Origin: a bacterium
Lineage (GTDB): Bacteria > Bacillota_A > Clostridia > Lachnospirales > Lachnospiraceae
Assembly: GCA_004562915.1 (NCBI GenBank)
Contig: SFQZ01000043.1
Location: 1-24,197, forward strand
Length of the DNA: 24,197 nucleotides
Reading direction: 5' to 3'
The translations under genes were made by a program, and so were the position numbers. Below, piece by piece: positions 6,346 through 13,488 of the stretch; position 1 is the first letter of the stretch, and the number at the start of each line of letters is the position of its first letter. The notes beneath the pieces were generated by a model. It ran no database searches and was not told the origin of the DNA. It worked only from the letters and a program-made list of their open reading frames with translations.

Positions 6346-6675
6346 GTGAAGAGATTATCGGTTGATATTTACACCACTAAGGCAAGAACGGATTGTTTTG
6401 CGTATGACAGTAACAGTGGTGAATGCACTGCCTTAAGAGAAATTCAGTGTAAAAGTGGGCGGTGTAAGTTTTATAAAAGCAATAAAAACACAGGAGGAAT
6501 TATGAGCGTAGATTTTGAAAAGGTACTTAAGGAAAAACTGTCGGAGGAAACCTTCAGCATTATTTCTTCCAGCGAGAAGGAGTTTGGGGACTGGCTGGAC
6601 AGGCTGAAACGGGATGCCGAGAGGTGCGGGGAACTGTATAGGGAATTGGAAAGTATGAAAAATGCTGTGAAATAG
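6346..6675 (+). CDS. Hypothetical protein, probable in-frame fusion of two small phage genes
   Basis: From GTG 6346, with GTGGAGGA just upstream (6333-6340), the frame encodes 109 residues. Residues 1-48 resemble a small cysteine-rich phage protein (DCFAYDSNSGECTALREIQC, then CKFYK). Residues from 53 on (MSVDFEKVLKEKLSEE...) form a separate charged helical protein. Between them sits a strong AGGAGGA site (6492-6498) with ATG 6502 in the same frame. The two parts were therefore probably separate genes whose junction lost its stop, or the second part is still made from its own start as well. Neither part has a known function. Confidence 0.6.
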   Translation: MKRLSVDIYTTKARTDCFAYDSNSGECTALREIQCKSGRCKFYKSNKNTGGIMSVDFEKVLKEKLSEETFSIISSSEKEFGDWLDRLKRDAERCGELYRELESMKNAVK

Positions 6676-6720
6676 ACCGTTTTCTTGAGGTCACGAAGGT
6701 GGTAGGAAGTGGAGGAAAAC

Positions 6721-6863
6721 ATGGAAGAAAAGCAATATTGTTCTACCTGTAAGTGTACGCGGGATATGAAGGTGTATGCTGCAACGGTGAAAGTGTATTT
6801 ATATCAGATTTTAGAAATTTAGATGATACATGTGAAGAATGGGAGGAATTAGATGAACGATAG
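6721..6863 (+). pseudogene. Small cysteine-rich phage gene broken by a frameshift
   Basis: ATG 6721 has an excellent GGAGGAAAAC start region and reads MEEKQYCSTCKC, then degenerates and stops at 6823. In the frame starting at 6762 the protein continues sensibly: GYEGVCCNGESVFISDF and then RNLDDTCEEWEEL, ending at TAG 6861-6863. Joined, the two halves make a protein with C-x2-C and C-C pairs and a D-x-C-E-x-W-E ending, typical of small phage zinc-binding proteins. A one-base loss between about 6750 and 6762 explains the break. The end overlaps the YopX gene start by 11 bp, the normal packing here. Confidence 0.65.
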
Positions 6864-7260
6864 ATATTTATACCGTGCAAAGCGGAAAATTGACAAGCGG
6901 TGGATTTATGGAAATCTCATTCATACAGACGATGGAGTATATATTATCCAAAATTATGTGCCACAGCATTTGATTGGAAATTATGAGGTAGACCCATCCA
7001 CCATCTGCCAGTGTACTGGGCTTAAGGACAAGAACGGAAAGCTGATTTATGAGAATGATATTGTTAGATACACCGATATGATTACAGGAGTTGAAAAGAT
7101 AGACCGTATCGAATGGAACGAGGCACACGCATCATTCGCGAGGTTACATAGAAGCAGAATGGGATTGCAGTATCTTAACATTGATGAATTTATTGCAAAC
7201 GGTTGTGAGGTTATTGGTTCGGCAATCGACAATCCGGAACTATTTGAGGTGGTAGAATGA
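6853..7260 (+). CDS. YopX family phage protein
   Basis: A 135-residue protein with the YopX family pattern: an N-terminal YRAKRKIDKRWIYGNL, the core DPSTICQCTGLKDKNGKLIY followed by ENDIVRY, a central strand region, and the C-terminal EVIGSAIDNPEL. YopX proteins are found in many Gram-positive phages, including SPbeta; their role is not known to me. ATG 6853 lies within a GGGAGG-containing start region (6840-6845). Its stop overlaps the next gene by ATGA. Confidence 0.85.
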   Translation: MNDRYLYRAKRKIDKRWIYGNLIHTDDGVYIIQNYVPQHLIGNYEVDPSTICQCTGLKDKNGKLIYENDIVRYTDMITGVEKIDRIEWNEAHASFARLHRSRMGLQYLNIDEFIANGCEVIGSAIDNPELFEVVE

Positions 7261-7433
7261 GTAAATTAAAATTCTGTCCAGACCTTACACAAGTAATTTG
7301 GGAGAAGGCAATGATGGTAGGACACGGAGATTTCCAGAGAATCCAGCTTAATGAGTGCATAAAAGAACAGTGCGTCGCTTACTGCAAGGAAGATGGGAAA
7401 TGCCATAAATACATGAATGAGGTGGAAACATGA
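7257..7433 (+). CDS. Hypothetical small phage protein, 58 residues
   Basis: This short gene starts by ATGA overlap with the YopX gene (stop TGA 7258-7260) and ends by ATGA overlap with the next gene (TGA 7431-7433). The protein begins MSKLKFCPDLTQVIWEKAMM and has four cysteines (C-x32-C-x4-C-x5-C) and a charged C terminus. GAGGTGGTAG (7247-7256) supplies a ribosome site. Overlap on both sides in the right register makes it very likely coding, although the length is under the usual threshold. No function recognised. Confidence 0.65.
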   Translation: MSKLKFCPDLTQVIWEKAMMVGHGDFQRIQLNECIKEQCVAYCKEDGKCHKYMNEVET

Positions 7434-7687
7434 GTAAAGGATTATTGGTAATGGATATGCCGGAAAAATGTGCGTGGTGTCCATTGGGGCGATTATTCGG
7501 TACAGCAGGCGCAGTTGAATGCAATGCTACAAATAAAATTAACAGAAATTGCGAATCAGTTCCTGATTGGTGTCCTCTTCGTCCTATGCCAGAGAAAGAC
7601 AAGAGGATTGATACCTGCATAAATAAGCAGTATGTACGTGGATGGAACGCCTGCATAGATGCGATAGGAGGTGGAAACGGTGACTGA
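7430..7687 (+). CDS. Small cysteine-rich phage protein
   Basis: An 85-residue protein whose core MPEKCAWCPL, a middle C-N-A-T-N segment and PDWCPLRPMPEKDK match a recurring type of small phage protein with four to six cysteines, probably zinc-binding. It ends with VRGWNACIDAI, a helix also seen in many such proteins. GAGGTGG (7419-7425) is the ribosome site. It overlaps its neighbours on both sides. Function unknown. Confidence 0.7.
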   Translation: MSKGLLVMDMPEKCAWCPLGRLFGTAGAVECNATNKINRNCESVPDWCPLRPMPEKDKRIDTCINKQYVRGWNACIDAIGGGNGD

Positions 7688-7925
7688 GCATGAAAAGAAA
7701 GCTATTAAGTGGATGCAGAATGTGAGAGATGATGCGGTTGCAACATTAGACCATATCGCAAAAGAAGAGTCGAATGTCAGCCCGATGCTTTATGCCGGCA
7801 GAAAAGAAAAGGCAGAAGCCATCATCAAGGGATTTGAAGAATTGGAGCAGTACCGGGAAATCGGCACAGTAGAGGAATGCCGGGCGGCGGTGCGAGAAGC
7901 CGGAGAAGAAACCCAGGCACATTGA
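7680..7925 (+). CDS. Hypothetical phage protein, alpha-helical
   Basis: An 81-residue protein (VTEHEKKAIKWMQNVRDDAV...) that is almost entirely helical and charged, with no cysteines. Its last segment, RKEKAEAIIKGFEELEQYRE followed by GTVEECRAAVRE, is seen often at the end of small-gene clusters in Clostridia prophages. I chose GTG 7680 because AGGAGG (7666-7671) is correctly spaced; a GTG at 7671 overlaps the ribosome site itself. It overlaps the previous gene by 8 bp and is the last gene before the packaging region. Confidence 0.65.
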   Translation: MTEHEKKAIKWMQNVRDDAVATLDHIAKEESNVSPMLYAGRKEKAEAIIKGFEELEQYREIGTVEECRAAVREAGEETQAH

Positions 7926-7981
7926 TAATTGAATACTGGCGGCTGGTGTGGGCTGCCGGTGTTCGGTTTAAACAGAATTCT

Positions 7982-8011
7982 TTGCAAAGTATCATCAAAC
8001 CATGTTATAAT
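7982..8011 (+). promoter_or_regulatory. Promoter in front of the packaging/head operon
   Basis: TTGCAA (7982-7987) and an extended -10 element TGtTATAAT (TATAAT 8006-8011) are 18 bp apart. Transcription would start near 8018, only about a dozen bases before a strong terminator hairpin. The promoter therefore probably makes a short RNA of about 55 nt unless the terminator is read through. The 169-bp space 7926-8094 holds no convincing gene. Confidence 0.6.
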
Positions 8012-8029
8012 CGACCCAACGAGAGCCAT

Positions 8030-8072
8030 AGAGCCAGATGTGTGGATAACCCATGCACCTGGTTCTTTTTTT
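8030..8072 (+). terminator. Intrinsic terminator upstream of the terminase genes
   Basis: Bases 8030-8045 pair with 8051-8066 (one A-C mismatch, a few G-U pairs, a five-base loop), followed by seven T residues (8066-8072). A second copy of the 5' arm, AGAGCC, sits eight bases upstream (8022-8027) and could compete for the same GGTTCT arm. The 3' half GGTTCTTTTTTTATAG recurs exactly at 13477-13492 in a second terminator with the same layout. Confidence 0.75.
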
Positions 8073-8094
8073 ATAGATTGTGAGGTGAGGACAG

Positions 8095-8592
8095 GGGGCT
8101 AACTACGATAACATAAAAGGTCATGGATTTGATAAACGAACCACGGAGGAACTGCGAGAAATTTCTTCAACAGCCGGTAAAGCATCAGGAGAAGCAAGGC
8201 GAAAAAAAGCAAATTTCCGAAAAACCTTAAATGCTTTATTGACAGCTAAAATAGATAGCACGGAATGGGAGCCTTTGTTAAAAGAATTAGGTGTGGATTG
8301 CACCCTGGAATCAGCTCTAAATATGGCCATGATAAAAGAGGGCATAGCAGGAAACGTTAAAGCCTTTGTTGCTATCCGGGATACATTAAAGACAGAGGAT
8401 GAGGTTAAAAGGCAGAAGGCAGAGATAGAAAAGCAGAGACTGGAAATCGAAAAGCAAAAATTAGAATTGGAAAAGCTAAAGAGGCAGCTTAATGGAGAAA
8501 AGGAAGAATTTGAATCAGATGGTTTTATGGAGGCTTTGAAAGGTGCTGCTGATGGATGCTTAAAAAAGGCAGGTGATTTTATTGAAACGTAA
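8095..8592 (+). CDS. Phage terminase small subunit-like protein (start codon missing)
   Basis: About 165 residues. The sequence from 8098 (ANYDNIKGHGFDKRTTEELR, then STAGKASGEARRKKANFRKT) and on through SALNMAMIKEGIAGNVKAFV matches the N-terminal and helical region of small terminase-like DNA-binding subunits. A long charged coiled coil follows (EVKRQKAEIEKQRLEIEKQK). The subunit recognises phage DNA and recruits the large terminase. No ATG, GTG or TTG exists in frame between the stop at 8086 and TTG 8239, which lies inside the conserved region. A start would be expected at 8095, four bases after GAGGTGAGG (8082-8090), but the triplet there is GGG. Either initiation is non-standard or the gene is damaged. 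It overlaps the large subunit gene. Confidence 0.65.
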   Translation, partial: GANYDNIKGHGFDKRTTEELREISSTAGKASGEARRKKANFRKTLNALLTAKIDSTEWEPLLKELGVDCTLESALNMAMIKEGIAGNVKAFVAIRDTLKTEDEVKRQKAEIEKQRLEIEKQKLELEKLKRQLNGEKEEFESDGFMEALKGAADGCLKKAGDFIET

Positions 8593-9922
8593 GGCACTAT
8601 TCAAATTTAAGTCATTCAGCCCTAAGCAAAAAGCAGTCTTAACCTGGTGGACAGAGAATAGCCCATATAAGGATAAAGATGGCATCATTATGGATGGCTC
8701 TATTCGTTCTGGTAAGACTTCCATAGGAGCATTATCATTCGTTTTCTGGGCTATGGATATTTTTGATGGCGAAAACTTTGCCATGTGCGGAAAAACAATC
8801 CAATCACTTAGAAGAAACGTGATTAAGCAGTTAAAGAGAATGCTGAAATCACGGGGATATGCAGTGGAAGAGCATCGATCCGAAAACTATATGACGGTCA
8901 GCTTTGATGGCCATGAGAACGATTTTTATTTTTTCGGCGGTAAAGATGAAGGTTCGCAGGATTTAATACAGGGAATCACCCTTGCAGGGTTATTTATGGA
9001 TGAAGTGGCATTAATGCCGGAATCCTTTGTTAATCAGGCAACAGGCCGATGTTCTGTAGAAGGTTCAAAGATATGGTTTAACTGCAATCCAGAGGGTCCA
9101 GACCATTTTTTTAAAAAAGAATGGATAGATAAACTGAGGGAAAAGAATTTTATCCGCATCCATTTTGAGATGAGAGATAACCCAAGCCTTTCAGAGAGGA
9201 TTATACAGCGATACGAGAGGATGTATAAAGGAGTATTCTATGATCGCTTTATTCGTGGGCTATGGGTTGTGGCAGAAGGGCTTGTTTTTCGCTATTTTGC
9301 AGAGGATGACAGCCTATATCTTTTCAATGATACTGATTTGTATAACGAGCATGACCAGGTCAATGGAAAGCCAAAGATTTCGCCATTTTATAAAATTACC
9401 ATGGGGATAGATTTTGGAGGCAATGGATCTAAAACCACCTTTGCCCTTACTGGTTATCAGGATAAATACAAAAAACTGATGCTTCTGGAAGAAGATGGAC
9501 TACCTTTGACAGAGGACATTGATGCAAAGGCCATCTGTGATAAGTTTATTGAATTTTACCTTATGGCTATTGAAAAATATGGTCGTGCAGACTGGATATT
9601 TCCTGATTCTGCCAGTCCTACCATGATTAACAGCTTGCGTTCCGCAGCAAGAGAAGCAGGGTTGCCATATCAGAATATTAAAGGCTGCCGCAAAAATGAG
9701 GTGTCAGAGAGGCCTAAGACGGTAGATTTGCTATTAAATACTGGTAGGCTAAAGATTAACCAGAGGTGTACTCAAATACGAAAAGCTATGGGCTCCCTGA
9801 GATGGGATGAAAAGCACCCGGATAGACCGGAGGATAAGAACCTGGATAACTGTAACGACTGGTGGGATGCCTTTTGCTACACATGGTTGGATTTTGTGGA
9901 ATACATTGATATGAAACGATAG
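8582..9922 (+). CDS. Phage terminase large subunit
   Basis: This 446-residue packaging motor ATPase and nuclease pumps DNA into the prohead. The N-terminal ATPase shows Walker A GSIRSGKT (residues 39-46), Walker B LAGLFMDE (134-141) and the coupling motif FNCNPEGP. The C-terminal RNase H-like nuclease shows GIDFGGNGSKTT, WIFPDSASPTM and DNCNDWWDAF, which supply its acidic metal ligands. The arrangement is that of the PBSX/Terminase_3 type. I chose TTG 8582 because AGGTGA (8571-8576) is well spaced; GTG 8573 is the alternative. Its start overlaps the small subunit gene. Confidence 0.9.
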   Translation: MKRKALFKFKSFSPKQKAVLTWWTENSPYKDKDGIIMDGSIRSGKTSIGALSFVFWAMDIFDGENFAMCGKTIQSLRRNVIKQLKRMLKSRGYAVEEHRSENYMTVSFDGHENDFYFFGGKDEGSQDLIQGITLAGLFMDEVALMPESFVNQATGRCSVEGSKIWFNCNPEGPDHFFKKEWIDKLREKNFIRIHFEMRDNPSLSERIIQRYERMYKGVFYDRFIRGLWVVAEGLVFRYFAEDDSLYLFNDTDLYNEHDQVNGKPKISPFYKITMGIDFGGNGSKTTFALTGYQDKYKKLMLLEEDGLPLTEDIDAKAICDKFIEFYLMAIEKYGRADWIFPDSASPTMINSLRSAAREAGLPYQNIKGCRKNEVSERPKTVDLLLNTGRLKINQRCTQIRKAMGSLRWDEKHPDRPEDKNLDNCNDWWDAFCYTWLDFVEYIDMKR

Positions 9923-9931
9923 GAGGACAAA

Positions 9932-11341
9932 GCGAGGAAAGATTTTATAAAAAACTACCTGACAAAAAGAGGATACAAGGTAAATGAAGATGCACTGGAA
10001 ATTATTAAGCAGTGCGAAGATTGGTACAAAAATAAGGTGATAGAGGATTTCCATAAAAGGAAAACGGTACAAGGGCAGGAATACACTCTAAGCCGTATGA
10101 ATTTTGCCAAGAGATGTTGCTCAGATGATGCTAACCTGTGCGAGATTATCTCTGTGTCCCCGGAGCATGAGGTGGAGGCAAAAGGTTTTATTGATCAGTT
10201 GTTTAAGGACAATCGTTTTGAAAGCCAATACAGAAAGCAGCTTGAAAAGGTATCTGCTACAGGAACTGCCGGTTCCTACATTTATCTCCAGGGAGCGAAT
10301 TATCTTGAACATGATATGGATAGGATGAAAGTCCAGGGAGGGAAAATCAGGATCAACTATGTAGATGCTGACTGCATTATTCCTCTGACAATAGATAACG
10401 ATGTGATAACAGAATGTGCTTTTTGCGGCACAAGCAGGGTAAAAGGAAAGTCAATCACAACTCTTGTCATTTTTGCTATGGATGATAGTGGAAGATACAG
10501 TTCAGAAACAGTGCGATTTGATTCTTCCGGCAGAGAAATAGAAGGTGAGGGAGGAATATTACAACTTGGGGAGGTTAAGCCATTTTCCGTATTGACCAAC
10601 GCAGAGGTAAATAACCTGGACGATATGGAAGGGTACGGCCTGCCTAAGCTGTATACAGCCATACCTATTCTGGAAGCTATGGATTTATGCTATAACGTGC
10701 TTTTCTCAGACTTGGATAAGGCAGAGAAGATTATATTAGTTAATGATTTATTGTGCGAATTTGACACCAGAACAGGCAAACCCAAGATTACACCTGAGCA
10801 AAAAAAGCTATTCATGTTTTTACGGGAAAAATTGCCGGATCAAAAGGAAGTTATTCAGGAATATAACCCGGAGATTCGTATTGAACAGATTACCAAGTGC
10901 TTTGAGCTTGTGCTTTCCCTTCTCTCTATGTCTTTCGGATATGGAACCAAGAAGTACACCTTTGAAAATGGCAAGATTACCACAGCCACAGAATATATAG
11001 GTGAAAAACAGGATTCCATGCAGGAGCTGAACAAGCAGCGTAAAAATTCCACTGACTATATCAGCGATATTGTTCACGCAGCCTTGTGGTTTTCCAACCA
11101 ATTCCATAATACCAGTTATAATGTGAAAGAAGAGCTGGTTATCGAATTTGATGATTCCTATATTGAGGATAAGACTACTAAGCTGGAGGCAATGCGTGCT
11201 GATGCCCTGTCCTTCCCGGAAATTCCCTGGCTGACAAGGCAGTATATCAAGGAAAAGTATAATCTTTCAGATAGCGAAGTAGACAAATATATCAACGAAG
11301 GAAAAGTTGACCCTGATGGTAATGAGAACGAAGAAGAGTAA
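9932..11341 (+). CDS. Phage portal protein, SPP1 Gp6-like (start codon missing)
   Basis: About 469 residues; the portal forms the dodecameric ring through which DNA enters and to which the tail attaches. The sequence from 9935, RKDFIKNYLTKRGYKVNEDA, then WYKNKVIEDFHKR, is a typical N terminus of SPP1-type portals. The centre (VSATGTAGSYIYLQGA, AIPILEAMDLCYNVLFSDLD) and the C-terminal SFGYGTKKYTFENGKITTAT confirm the family. The N-terminal coding sequence clearly begins before the first usable in-frame start (GTG 10037). AGGAGG (9921-9926) is ideally spaced for a start at 9932, but the triplet there is GCG. The frame upstream closes at TAG 9920. This is one of three phage genes here without a start. 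Confidence 0.8.
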   Translation, partial: ARKDFIKNYLTKRGYKVNEDALEIIKQCEDWYKNKVIEDFHKRKTVQGQEYTLSRMNFAKRCCSDDANLCEIISVSPEHEVEAKGFIDQLFKDNRFESQYRKQLEKVSATGTAGSYIYLQGANYLEHDMDRMKVQGGKIRINYVDADCIIPLTIDNDVITECAFCGTSRVKGKSITTLVIFAMDDSGRYSSETVRFDSSGREIEGEGGILQLGEVKPFSVLTNAEVNNLDDMEGYGLPKLYTAIPILEAMDLCYNVLFSDLDKAEKIILVNDLLCEFDTRTGKPKITPEQKKLFMFLREKLPDQKEVIQEYNPEIRIEQITKCFELVLSLLSMSFGYGTKKYTFENGKITTATEYIGEKQDSMQELNKQRKNSTDYISDIVHAALWFSNQFHNTSYNVKEELVIEFDDSYIEDKTTKLEAMRADALSFPEIPWLTRQYIKEKYNLSDSEVDKYINEGKVDPDGNENEEE

Positions 11342-11350
11342 GGCGGTGAT

Positions 11351-13039
11351 TTGAGGGCACTGACACCAGAACAGATTGATATTTTAGTAGACAAATACAT
11401 AATTGGGCTGTATCAGGGAATGGAGAGGGAAATCATAGCTGATATAGCTCGCCGGGTAAAGAAGACAGGCCGCTATACGGAGACTGCTGAATTAATGGCT
11501 AAATCTATGGTAGAGCAGGGCTATTCAGCATCAAAAATACAGGCGGAGGTAATGAAGCTGCTAAAGGCAGATAAGGACTATCAGATGGCTGTAGCGGAGA
11601 ATACCAAGGCTTATAAGAGGCAGGTGCAGGAAATCATTGATAAGACCTTAGAGGAGGCAAATAAGGGCAATAAGGAACTTATTGCAGAAGCTGCCAATAT
11701 GGCATGGAATAATGACCTGTCCATGTGGCAGGAGCATGGTGTTAATCTGAAAGAGCCTAACAGCATGAGCCAGCTCATGACTGCTTTCCAGATACAGACA
11801 GCAAAAGAATTGAAGAACATCACCAGGACAACAGGCTTTAAAAATACTGTACTGGGAACAACAGGTGTTTTGAATGCTTATCAGAAAGAACTTGACCTGG
11901 CAGTGTTGAAGATTGCCAGTGGTACATTTTCTTATGACCAGGCGGTAAATGATTGCGTAAAGCGGCTTGCTGTAAGTGGATTACGGTCTATTGATTATGC
12001 TAGTGGCAGAAGCTACCAGATAGACACTGCCGTTAGAATGGCAGCAAGGACAGGTATAAGCCAGTTGTCCGGTAGAATAACGGAGATGAACCTGAAAATC
12101 ACAGGACAGGATTTGGTTATTGTTTCTCAGCACATGGGAAGTAGGCCAGAACACGCTCCTATACAAAATAAAGTATTCTCTTATAGTGGAAAAAATAAGA
12201 AGTACCCTTCTTTTCAAGCCCCTATTGGCAGTGGTGGAGCTGGCTATGGTATGGCTGATGGAATCAAGGGAGTAAACTGCACCCATGACTTTTATCCCTA
12301 CTGGGAGGGCGATGCCATTCCAAAAGACATTGAGTATGATGAAAAATACTATAAAAATACCCAGAAGCAACGAGCCATGGAGAGGAATATCCGGGCTACA
12401 AAACGAGAGATAGAAGCCCGGAAAGTTATCGGTGGAGATACCAAAGAACTGCAATCTAAACTCCGCAAACAGGTGTCTGATTACCACAGCTTCAGCAATT
12501 CAGTAGGTATCCGGGCAAAGGATAATCGGTTAAGGGTGGTAAGTAGCACATCAAGTTCAAATAAGGCGAAAGAAAGGGAGATTAAAAGGGGTGAAGATAA
12601 TGTTGTAAAATCTACAGGAAATGCTACAATTAAGATATCAAAAGAAAAAAAGGTAGAAGATGTGCATCTAATAGGCAAGATTGACAAAAATATTTATAAA
12701 TGTATAACAGAAGATATTGTGACAGATGAAGTAATTATTACGGATGAAAGAATTCGACATATAAAAGCTAGGCATCCAAATGACTATGAAAGATTTTGTG
12801 GATATTTAAAGGATATTATAGAGCAGCCGCAGTATATTGTAGAAACGCAAAAGCCGAATACGGCCTTAATTTTAAATGAGGTCATAGATGGGAAGGAGCA
12901 GTTCAAGACAGTGCTTAGGTTAACAACCTCTTGCGATAACCCAGAGTTTAAAAATTCAATTATTACCTTTATGAAGATTAACAAAAAAGAGTGGAGCAGG
13001 ATATTAAGAAATAAAAAGATTCTTTACAAAAAAGAATAG
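11351..13039 (+). CDS. Phage minor head protein with C-terminal PBECR-type nuclease domain
   Basis: A 562-residue protein with two parts. Residues 1 to about 400 are a phage minor capsid protein 2 (ALTPEQIDILVDKYIIGLYQ, a long helical region, then TAVRMAARTGISQL, GSRPEHAPIQNKVFS and KGVNCTHDFYPYW). The last 130 residues, after a serine/lysine-rich linker, read KIDKNIYKCITEDIV, then ITDERIRHIKARHP, then PNTALILNEV and end IITFMKINKKEW...LRNKKILYKKE. They match the PBECR (phage-barnase-EndoU-colicin-RelE-like) nuclease domains found as C-terminal toxin modules on phage head proteins. The head part assembles with the portal; the nuclease may be delivered with the DNA or act late in infection (inference). 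TTG 11351 follows AGGCGGTGA. A strong promoter starts inside its last codons. Confidence 0.85.
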   Translation: MRALTPEQIDILVDKYIIGLYQGMEREIIADIARRVKKTGRYTETAELMAKSMVEQGYSASKIQAEVMKLLKADKDYQMAVAENTKAYKRQVQEIIDKTLEEANKGNKELIAEAANMAWNNDLSMWQEHGVNLKEPNSMSQLMTAFQIQTAKELKNITRTTGFKNTVLGTTGVLNAYQKELDLAVLKIASGTFSYDQAVNDCVKRLAVSGLRSIDYASGRSYQIDTAVRMAARTGISQLSGRITEMNLKITGQDLVIVSQHMGSRPEHAPIQNKVFSYSGKNKKYPSFQAPIGSGGAGYGMADGIKGVNCTHDFYPYWEGDAIPKDIEYDEKYYKNTQKQRAMERNIRATKREIEARKVIGGDTKELQSKLRKQVSDYHSFSNSVGIRAKDNRLRVVSSTSSSNKAKEREIKRGEDNVVKSTGNATIKISKEKKVEDVHLIGKIDKNIYKCITEDIVTDEVIITDERIRHIKARHPNDYERFCGYLKDIIEQPQYIVETQKPNTALILNEVIDGKEQFKTVLRLTTSCDNPEFKNSIITFMKINKKEWSRILRNKKILYKKE

Positions 13040-13051
13040 TAATGCTATAAT
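13023..13051 (+). promoter_or_regulatory. Strong promoter for the structured RNA
   Basis: TTTACA (13023-13028), a 17-bp spacer and an extended -10 TGcTATAAT (TATAAT 13046-13051) form a near-consensus promoter. The -35 box is within the last codons of the minor head gene. The predicted start site (about 13057-13059) coincides with the first base of the long terminal helix of the downstream RNA candidate. Confidence 0.75.
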
Positions 13052-13056
13052 TTTTA

Positions 13057-13183
13057 TAGAATATAAGAGAGATTGTTTGAGGTGGAAGATTCCGTACCCG
13101 TCCACGCGCCGATGGCTTGACAGGGGAAACCCGAGAGATGCAGGAGAATGGTACGCCTGCCAAACAATCTCTTGTATATTCTA
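13057..13183 (+). ncRNA. Candidate structured non-coding RNA of unknown class
   Basis: About 127 nt. The ends 13057-13079 and 13161-13183 form a 23-position helix with 21 Watson-Crick pairs, one G-U and one A-G mismatch. Inside are GTGGA/TCCAC (13082-13086 with 13101-13105), a GGG-GAAA-CCC tetraloop hairpin (13123-13132) and GCAGG/CCTGC (13140-13144 with 13156-13160). CGTACC (13093-13098) is complementary to GGTACG (13150-13155) in the loop of the last hairpin, which would make a crossing pseudoknot. No open frame of note covers it. It has its own promoter, whose start site falls at the helix base. It resembles no class I can name; a MITE-like inverted-repeat insertion is the main alternative, though I see no target duplication. 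It lies between the nuclease-bearing head gene and a small cysteine-rich gene. Confidence 0.6.
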
Positions 13184-13307
13184 GGTTGGTAATAAATGAA
13201 AAGAGTTACTTGTCTGATTGCCAAGTGATTTTATGAACATAGTTGTATGCTAAAAATTTTATTGACGAAAGCATTATTCTGTGTCAGAAGAATCAAGAGG
13301 GCACAAC

Positions 13308-13466
13308 ATGAAGTATTTTTGGTATCCATGCCCGTATTGCAAGGGCAAGATGTTTATGGTCCGGGAAGATACAAAGCTGGTCAATTTCCCCGGATACTGC
13401 AAGAAATGTAAAATTGAATCAGTAGTAACGATAGAGCCTAAGAGCCGAGTAGTTAAGTCAATGTGA
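13308..13466 (+). CDS. Small cysteine-rich KTR-type protein
   Basis: A 52-residue protein: MKYFWYPCPYCKGKMFMVRE, then DTKLVNFPGYCKKCKIES, then a basic tail. The two C-x2-C pairs and the R-E-D-T-x-L-x-N-F-P-x-Y-C pattern match the cysteine-rich KTR family, small zinc-ribbon proteins common in Firmicute mobile elements, sometimes compared with the Mu Com translational regulator. The role is unknown. ATG 13308 has AGAGGG (13296-13301) at a good distance; a GTG at 13281 is a weaker choice. The end of the gene and its stop codon are inside the hairpin of the terminator that follows, so translation to the stop could disturb that hairpin. The 124 bp between the RNA candidate and this gene hold no other clear feature. 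Confidence 0.65.
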   Translation: MKYFWYPCPYCKGKMFMVREDTKLVNFPGYCKKCKIESVVTIEPKSRVVKSM

Positions 13467-13488
13467 TTTAGCTTTCGGTTCTTTTTTT
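13441..13488 (+). terminator. Intrinsic terminator upstream of scaffold/capsid genes, twin of the one at 8030
   Basis: Bases 13441-13460 pair with 13464-13482 with one bulged base (13450) and a three-base loop, followed by T7 (13482-13488). AGAGCC is repeated eight bases upstream (13433-13438), as in the first terminator, and both share GGTTCTTTTTTTATAG exactly. The hairpin overlaps the last codons and stop of the cysteine-rich gene, so ribosome passage may affect termination. Confidence 0.75.

Noticed and set aside
7877..8083. 68-codon plus-strand ORF across promoter and terminator
   Set aside because: It has no ribosome site and runs through the terminator T tract; its protein is incoherent.
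8121..8597. 158-codon minus-strand ORF opposite small terminase
   Set aside because: Serine/phenylalanine-rich antisense of a lysine/glutamate-rich coiled coil; the plus strand matches a phage family.
13057..13183. HDV-like or hammerhead ribozyme
   Set aside because: GTGGA/TCCAC crossing with CGTACC/GGTACG recalls an HDV pseudoknot and the segment before GGTAC resembles its joining region. The P3 hairpin and catalytic C are missing, however, and no CTGATGA core is present.
13057..13183. omega-RNA of an IscB/TnpB-type element
   Set aside because: No nuclease or transposase gene of that type lies near; the neighbours are phage structural genes.
13208..13235. Terminator after the structured RNA
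   Set aside because: ACTTG/CAAGT is only five pairs with a nine-base loop and a weak T tract.
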